10,395 nucleotides of DNA from DASQVO01 sp035640715 (GTDB lineage: Bacteria > Actinomycetota > Actinomycetes > Streptosporangiales > Streptosporangiaceae). The notes beneath the pieces are model-generated. The model did not search any database, was not told where the DNA came from, and saw only the letters and a list, made by a program, of their open reading frames with translations. Of the stretch, positions 6,607-10,395 are shown piece after piece. Numbering within the stretch: position 1 is the stretch's first letter; each line of letters begins with the position of its first letter. Position numbers and translations under genes: made by a program. The DNA lies in assembly GCA_035640715.1 (NCBI GenBank), contig DASQVO010000435.1, positions 1-10,395 of the forward strand. Reading direction: 5' to 3'.

Positions 6607-7834
6607 CCGGCCGCGGGCGGGGAAGCAGCGGAGCCGGCCGCGGGCGGGGAACCGGGGCAACTCCTAAGCTGGCCGGGGAGACCTGCCGCTGGCGTGGCCT
6701 GCCACTGGCGAGCCTGGCCGCGATCAGCGCGGTCGCGACCGCGGGCACGGCGCCGGCCGTCACCATGCCGGCCCGCGGGCCGGCATGCTGGTCGATGAGG
6801 CCGAGCAGCGGGCCGCCGATCGCCGCGGCGCCGATGAAGACGAGCAGGTATATGCCCATGGCCCGGCCGCGGATTGTGTCGTGCGCGGCCACCTGCACCG
6901 TGGAGTTCGTGGCGGTCAGCAGCAGCAGCGTGCAGGCGCCGATCGGGAGCAGCAGCAGGCAGAAGATCGTCTGTCCCGGCGCCGCCGCCGCGAGCATATC
7001 GAGCGTGGCCAAGACCGCGCCGAACACGACCAGCGTGCGAAGCTGTGTGCGGGGCTGGCGTGCCGAGATCAGTGCGCCGGTGATCGAGCCTACTGCCACG
7101 ATCGCGCTCAGCAGCCCATATCCGCCGGGGCCGGAGTGGAACACAGACCGGGCGTAGGCCGCGAGAGTCACGGGCAGGTTGCAGGTGAACATGCCGAAGA
7201 CGCCGGCCAGGACCGTCGGCCACAACACGCCGGGGTGACTTACGGCGTAGCGAAGCCCGTCGCGCAGCTGGCCCCCCTCCGCCGTCACCTCCGGCATGGC
7301 GTGCAGCTCGCTGGTGCGCATCCGGGACAGCGCGGCCAGCGGCGCGGCGTAGGACAGGGCGTTGATGGCGAACGAGTAGCCGGGACCGACCGCGCTGATC
7401 AGGGCTCCGCTAATCGCCGGGCCGATCAGGCCGCCAAGCTGGAATACCGAGGAGTTAATGCTGATCGCATTGCATAGCCGGTCGGGGCCGACCATTTCAT
7501 TGGCGAAGGACTGCCGCGTCGGATTGTCGACCGCGGTGACAAGGCCAAGGCCAAATGCGATCATGAATACCTGCCACACAGCGACCTGGTGAGTCAGCGT
7601 CAGGAAGGCCAGGGTCCCGGCAATCGCGGCCAGGCTGGCCTGGGTGACCAGCAAAATCCTGCGCTTGGGGTAACGGTCGGCGATAAGGCCGCCTACCAGC
7701 CCGAATAGCAGTGTCGGGAGGAACTGGAGCGCCGTTGTTATTCCGACGTCCGTGGCACTACCGGTGAGGCTGAGGACCAGCCAGTCCTGTGCGATCCGCT
7801 GCACCCAGGTGCCTGTGTTGGAAAAGAGCTGGCC
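6560..7834 (-). pseudogene. MFS_3-type exporter lacking its N-terminus, with an altered tail
   Basis: A 12-helix major facilitator protein of the MFS_3/EntS-like group (small-molecule efflux). On the - strand, recognisable sequence begins GQLFSNTGTWVQRIAQDWLVL, which in intact members follows about 15-25 residues including the start of helix 1. Here an in-frame TGA at 7838-7840 lies just upstream. Motif A GGLIADRYPKRR (loop 2-3) and the later helices (for example AVDNPTRQSFANEMVG and GRAMGIYLLVFIGAAAIGGP) are intact. The GTG at 7802-7804 could start a 414-residue product, but it has no evident ribosome binding site. After about RQRQVSPASLG the tail is Pro/Arg-rich, made of the 24-bp repeat and out-of-frame TnpA DNA. 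Loss of the promoter and first residues suggests a pseudogene, though weak expression of a shortened transporter cannot be excluded. Confidence 0.8.
6601..6651. repeat. Two direct copies of a 24-bp GC-rich unit, 27-bp period
   Basis: The same 24 bases (starting GCGGAGCCGG and ending GGCGGGGAA) occur at 6601-6624 and 6628-6651, separated by GCA. The 27-bp period equals nine codons, so both overlapping - strand frames show a nine-residue repeat (PRPRPAPLL/PRPRPAPRV in the exporter frame; FPARGRLRC/FPARGRLRE in the TnpA frame). The right-hand reading ends exactly at the start of TnpA similarity, so this is probably a local duplication at the insertion junction. Confidence 0.9.
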
Positions 7835-8646
7835 GGGTCACCGCGGATGGGGAGGCGATGGCTGGCTTCGCCCGCTCGATCCTGGCCGCCCACGAGCAGG
7901 CCGTTGGGTACTTCACTGGCTCCGGGCTCAGTGGCCGGCTGCGCTTCGGCGTCACCGATGACCTCGCGCTCACGCCCGTGCCCAGCATCCTGCGCGACTT
8001 CCGCCAGATGTACCCGCGCATCGACCTCGAGCTGACCGTCTCGCAGAGCGGGACGCTGCAGCGACGCGTGGAGTCCGGCCACATCGACGTTGCGTTCGTC
8101 AAGCAGCCGCCGGGCGGCGCGCACGGCCGCCTCGTCCGCCGCGACCGCCTGGTCTGGGCGGCAGCTCCCGGCACGTGGCTCAAGCCTGGCCGTCCCATTT
8201 CTCTCGTGGTCTATCAGGCGCCGAGCATCAGCAGGTCACTCGGCGTGCAGGCACTCGAGCGGGCTGGGCTCCCCTTCCGCGTGACCTGCACCGTCCGCGG
8301 CGTGCTAGGCGTCGTCGCGGCCACGCGCGCCGGACTCGGCGTGGCCATCTTCGCCCGGAGCCTCGTGCCCGACGACCTGATCGAGCTACCCGCTGCTACC
8401 GGCCTGCCGGATGTCGGCGAGATCGACCTTGTGCTGCTGACCAACCCACGCTCGGCCACCAAGCCAGCGGAAGCTCTCACCGCCGCGATCCTGGCCAGTG
8501 GCCACCCAGTCAAACGCCGTCAGGCCTGGGTTATCACGCCCTGGGTTGGCGAGGCGGCGGTCACCCCGAACACAATCAGACCGGTGGCGCCGACCGCCAG
8601 GTATGCAAAGTGCCGAGGGTGTGCCCCATGGCCCCGGCGAGTTTGA
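7831..8646 (+). pseudogene. LysR-family regulator lacking its DNA-binding domain
   Basis: LysR-type regulators have an N-terminal winged helix-turn-helix of about 60 residues, a linker helix and a substrate-binding domain. Here similarity starts in the end of the HTH wing (GRVTADGEAMAGFARSILAAHEQA), and the whole HTH is missing. The ligand domain is present: LRFGVTDDLALTPVPSILRDF, YPRIDLELTVSQSGTLQRRV, SGHIDVAFV, and RAGLGVAIFARSLVPDDLIELP. The natural end is probably near PVKRR at about 8520; the frame runs a further 42 residues into DNA that may encode a membrane-protein scrap on the other strand. An internal ATG at 7858 has GGGGAGG only 2 nt away. Without the HTH it cannot regulate as a LysR protein. 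It lies divergent from the exporter it may once have controlled. Confidence 0.85.
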
Positions 8647-8656
8647 TGTTTGTGCC
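8520..8656 (-). pseudogene. Possible frameshifted scrap of a small membrane protein
   Basis: Directly after the KDPG aldolase stop, the - strand reads GTNIKLAGAMGHTLGT. In the adjacent frame it then reads FAYLAVGATGLIVFGVTAAS and ends at TGA 8520-8522. Joined by a one-base correction in the AAA at about 8607-8609, this gives a plausible membrane helix with a protein-like lead-in. I do not recognise the family. It overlaps the 3' extension of the LysR relic on the other strand. It may instead be chance openness in GC-rich DNA. Confidence 0.3.
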
Positions 8657-9339
8657 TATGTGATGCCGTAAGGCCATCCTTCCTGATCGATGTCCCGGCC
8701 GCCATCCGCAAGCCTCATTGCCTCTGCAGTCAGTTCAGTGATTGCCGCGAAATCCCCAGCCTCAAGAAGATGACGCGCGACCATCCAGCTCCCTCCTACC
8801 GCGAAGACGGCAGGATGATGCAGGTAACCCGCCACATTAGCGGCGCTGATACCACCCGTCGGGATAAACTTCATCATAGAGAACGGTGCCGCGAGCGCCT
8901 CAAGCATAGCGATCCCGCCAAGGGGCTCGGCGGGGAAAAACTTGACCGCATCGAGTCCCGCGTTCATTGCCGCCTGGATGTCGGTTGCAGTGGCGACTCC
9001 CGGGAATACTGGCACCGAGCTCGCCTGGCAGTGCCGCACAACCTCGGGGTTGAAGCCTGGCGTAATTATGTAGCGGGCGCCCGCGTTAAGAGCAAGGTCC
9101 ACTTGGTGGCAGTCAAGTACCGTACCGGCTCCGACCATAAGGTCATGGTCCTCAGCCATCGTCCGCAGGGCCACCTCGGCCGCGCCTGTCCGCAAGGTGA
9201 TCTCCACGCAGCGGAGGCCGCCATTCTTGAGCGCGGTGGCGAGCGGGATCGCGGCCTTTATGTTGTCAATCACCACGACGGGGAGCAGTCGGCTGGCCGA
9301 AATGGCCTCAAGGACTTCCCGCACCGTATCTTCTGGCAC
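8656..9339 (-). CDS. eda: 2-dehydro-3-deoxy-phosphogluconate (KDPG) aldolase
   Basis: Cleaves 2-keto-3-deoxy-6-phosphogluconate to pyruvate and glyceraldehyde-3-phosphate (Entner-Doudoroff and uronate/sugar-acid routes), in the cytoplasm. The class I aldolase is complete: VEITLRT with the catalytic Glu at 46, VGAGTVLD, ARYIITPGFNPEVV, PGVATATDI, then AVKFFPAE with the Schiff-base Lys at 133, and phosphate-binding FIPTGGIS. With the GTG at 9339 as start, these fall at nearly the E. coli Eda positions (Glu45, Lys133). That start has TGGAG 5 nt upstream, so I prefer it to the GTG at 9366, which lacks a ribosome binding site. The product is 227 residues, slightly long through a C-terminal tail. 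It lies downstream of an ABC ATPase tail on the same strand, suggesting a former sugar-acid uptake and breakdown operon. Its own promoter is not evident. Confidence 0.88.
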   Translation of the reverse strand: MPEDTVREVLEAISASRLLPVVVIDNIKAAIPLATALKNGGLRCVEITLRTGAAEVALRTMAEDHDLMVGAGTVLDCHQVDLALNAGARYIITPGFNPEVVRHCQASSVPVFPGVATATDIQAAMNAGLDAVKFFPAEPLGGIAMLEALAAPFSMMKFIPTGGISAANVAGYLHHPAVFAVGGSWMVARHLLEAGDFAAITELTAEAMRLADGGRDIDQEGWPYGIT

Positions 9340-9423
9340 GCAGACTCCAGCAATCGTAGGCGACACCGCTCGCTATCGGCGGCCTGTCCGGTCACGGCCA
9401 CAACGCCAGGCCAGTCCGTGTAA

Positions 9424-9756
9424 TTATTTCCCGCTATCCCCTACCGGGGCCGTCGCGAGGGCCCTTGGGCCCGTGATGTCGCGTTCCAGCATTTTCCGCT
9501 GGCCACCAACGAACAGGTGCACTGCTTCTGACGGGAAGGCTACATGAATCTCCTCGCCCGTCCTCGCGGTGCATGGCTCGCGTTCCAGGATGGTGACCGG
9601 TTCGCCCTCTACCAGCACATAGATCAATGTGTCCTCGCCCATCGCGTCCACTTGCCGCACCGTTGCCGGAAGCCACTGGGGGCCGTTGCCCTGCGGTCGG
9701 CGCGTCCAGCGCACATGACTGGGACGGATGCCCAGATGCCCGTCTGTATCTGTTAT
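9424..9756 (-). pseudogene. TOBE-domain tail of a sugar-type ABC transporter ATPase
   Basis: The last 110 residues of this frame read GHLGIRPSHVRW, then LPATVRQVDAMGEDTLIYV, EGEPVTILERE, and GEEIHVAFPSEAVHLFVGGQRK. This is the C-terminal TOBE/regulatory region of MalK/UgpC-like ATPases. Similarity stops just upstream of ITDTDG, and the Walker A, signature and Walker B parts are absent. The frame stays open further upstream, but that is low-complexity Arg/Pro/Ala sequence unlike any ATPase. It is therefore a 5'-truncated relic. It ends 57-84 bp before the KDPG aldolase on the same strand, so the pair probably derives from a carbohydrate uptake operon. The truncation point (about 9756-9780) coincides with a set of inverted repeats. 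Confidence 0.8.
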
Positions 9757-9775
9757 GGGCGCCTCTGGGAGAAGA

Positions 9776-9825
9776 CACCAGCGTAAGAGGGCGTGTGGCA
9801 AGCGGTGCCAGAGAGTTTTCTGGTG
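9776..9825. repeat. Cluster of nested inverted repeats at the ATPase truncation point
   Basis: CACCAG (9776-9781) pairs with CTGGTG (9820-9825). Inside lie TGGCA/TGCCA (9796-9800 and 9806-9810) and CCAGA/TCTGG (9808-9812 and 9819-9823), which overlap and exclude each other. The left-most arm abuts the end of TOBE similarity, so this may be the end of an inserted element or a terminator-like structure. TTTT at 9816-9819 lies just after the TGGCA/TGCCA hairpin on the + strand. Confidence 0.4.
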
Positions 9826-10212
9826 ATTTGCGGTGGTGGTCTGAGCTGGGGTTCTTGCTACGGCTGGTGCCAGTGTGCCGTCCGCGTTCGCGGGGCGCGG
9901 GGAGCCGGGGCCTGCCTGAGGGCATGCTGACGTTCCGCGCCGGGAGGGCGGGCCTTCACGCAGCGCGGTTCCGGGCCCGTCACCCGGGTCTTCTCGCTCT
10001 ACGTAGTGCAAGCGGGCTCGGCTTGCCCGTGGTGCGGGCTGGCCTGCCCCGACAGCGTTCAACCGAGCTGATGAGAAGCTCCGGGCGACCGGGGGAGGGC
10101 TGCCCAGGGTGTCTGACGGGGTTGGTCCCCGACGCCGGGACGGGCTCGCCCTCCCCCTCATCTGGGAGGGTGGTTCAGGGCACCGGTGATGGGTGCGGCC
10201 GGGAGGCTCTGG
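9826..10212. other. Gene-free stretch between the ATPase relic and the transposase fragment
   Basis: Long frames are open on both strands (as expected in GC-rich DNA), but their products are Arg/Pro/Gly/Ser-rich without motifs, and no start has a convincing ribosome binding site. The stretch lies downstream of the - strand transposase fragment and may be the non-coding end of that element. Several small hairpins are present, the best at 10149-10170. Confidence 0.4.
10149..10170. terminator. GC hairpin downstream of the transposase fragment
   Basis: CCCTCCC (10149-10155) pairs perfectly with GGGAGGG (10164-10170) around an 8-nt loop. It lies about 43 bp after the transposase stop on the - strand and could be a T-less terminator or a structured end of the element. 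Confidence 0.35.
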
Positions 10213-10395
10213 TCAGGCGGCCTCCGCCCGGTAGCGGGGGGCATGCTGGCTGCTGGCGGCTCCGGACGCGACGGCGGGGTCCCAGCTGGTGTCGTGGACG
10301 ACGATGGAGTAGATCCAGCGCAGCAGGGAGGCCGCGCAGGCGACCCGGGCCTTGGCGCGGCGGGCACGGGCCGCGGCAGCGGCGGCCGTGACCTG
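10213..10395 (-). mobile_element. C-terminus of a transposase, probably IS110 family (runs off the right edge)
   Basis: From the right edge the - strand encodes 60 residues ending at TGA 10213-10215. The core RARRAKARVACAASLLRWIY followed by SIVVHDTSWDP resembles the C-terminal Lys/Arg-Ala-xx-A-xxx-LLRW-Y helix found after the transposase_20 (helix-hairpin-helix) domain of actinomycete IS110/IS116-type transposases. IS110 transposases use a RuvC-like DEDD domain and a C-terminal serine, but those parts lie beyond the window or are not identifiable here. IS110 elements usually lack terminal inverted repeats, so no end can be fixed. The family call is from memory of the pattern; it could be another transposase or an unrelated protein. 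Confidence 0.45.

Noticed and set aside
6471..7223. 250-residue - strand frame under the MFS gene
   Set aside because: Out-of-frame shadow of the exporter; composition dominated by Arg, Ala, Gly and Pro.
6785..7477. 230-residue + strand frame opposite the MFS gene
   Set aside because: Gln/Arg/Gly-rich antisense shadow without family features.
8650..9423. 257-residue + strand frame opposite the KDPG aldolase
   Set aside because: The opposite strand has all catalytic motifs of the aldolase; this is its antisense.
4576..9756. A single new multi-gene system made of the acetyltransferase, exporter, LysR and aldolases
   Set aside because: The parts are mostly truncated, on opposing strands and belong to common unrelated families; a shared function is not supported.
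9627..10391. 254-residue + strand frame to the right edge
   Set aside because: Low-complexity Gly/Arg/Pro product overlapping the TOBE relic and the transposase fragment, which are supported on the - strand.
1..10395. CRISPR arrays, tRNA or rRNA genes, riboswitches, phage attachment sites
   Set aside because: No regularly spaced repeats beyond the single 24-bp pair, no cloverleaf-like segments and no conserved RNA elements recognised by eye.

Overview
The window is GC-rich DNA (about two thirds G+C by eye) with strongly GC-biased third codon positions, GTG/TTG starts and actinobacterial-style proteins. I infer a high-GC actinomycete; the sequence alone does not give the genus.

Layout. Positions 1-158 hold the 3' end of an unidentified gene. 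A gene-poor leader follows, ending in a recognisable promoter (421-449). This promoter drives a tight four-gene operon (506-4565) encoding a complete polyamine-type (PotABCD-like) ABC importer: ATPase, lipoprotein binding protein and two permeases. Its genes overlap at TGATG junctions at two of the three boundaries. A short hairpin separates its end from a convergent gene fragment.

From about 4576 to the right edge the picture changes to a patchwork of broken genes. In order these are: the C-terminal part of a TfdB-type FAD aromatic monooxygenase (-); a frameshifted scrap of an HpcH/HpaI aldolase (+); an apparently intact GNAT acetyltransferase (-); a short IS200/IS605 TnpA relic beside a 24-bp direct repeat; an MFS_3-type exporter lacking its first residues (-); a LysR regulator lacking its DNA-binding domain (+); a possible membrane-protein scrap (-); an apparently intact KDPG aldolase (-); the TOBE tail of a sugar-type ABC ATPase (-); and a transposase C-terminus (-) at the right edge.

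Two junctions (about 5287-5330 and about 7834) are head-to-head joins where both flanking genes have lost their 5' ends. This fits deletions through divergent promoter regions.

How the genes work together. The Pot-like operon forms a self-contained uptake system. In its binding protein, two acidic positions that contact polyamine amines in E. coli PotD appear to be neutral, so the substrate is uncertain. The right-hand segment keeps hints of lost catabolic modules (aromatic hydroxylation with a class II aldolase; sugar-acid uptake with KDPG cleavage), but most partners are gone. I see no convincing novel defence or mobile system. The most informative feature is the clustering of breakpoints and transposase relics next to an intact operon.
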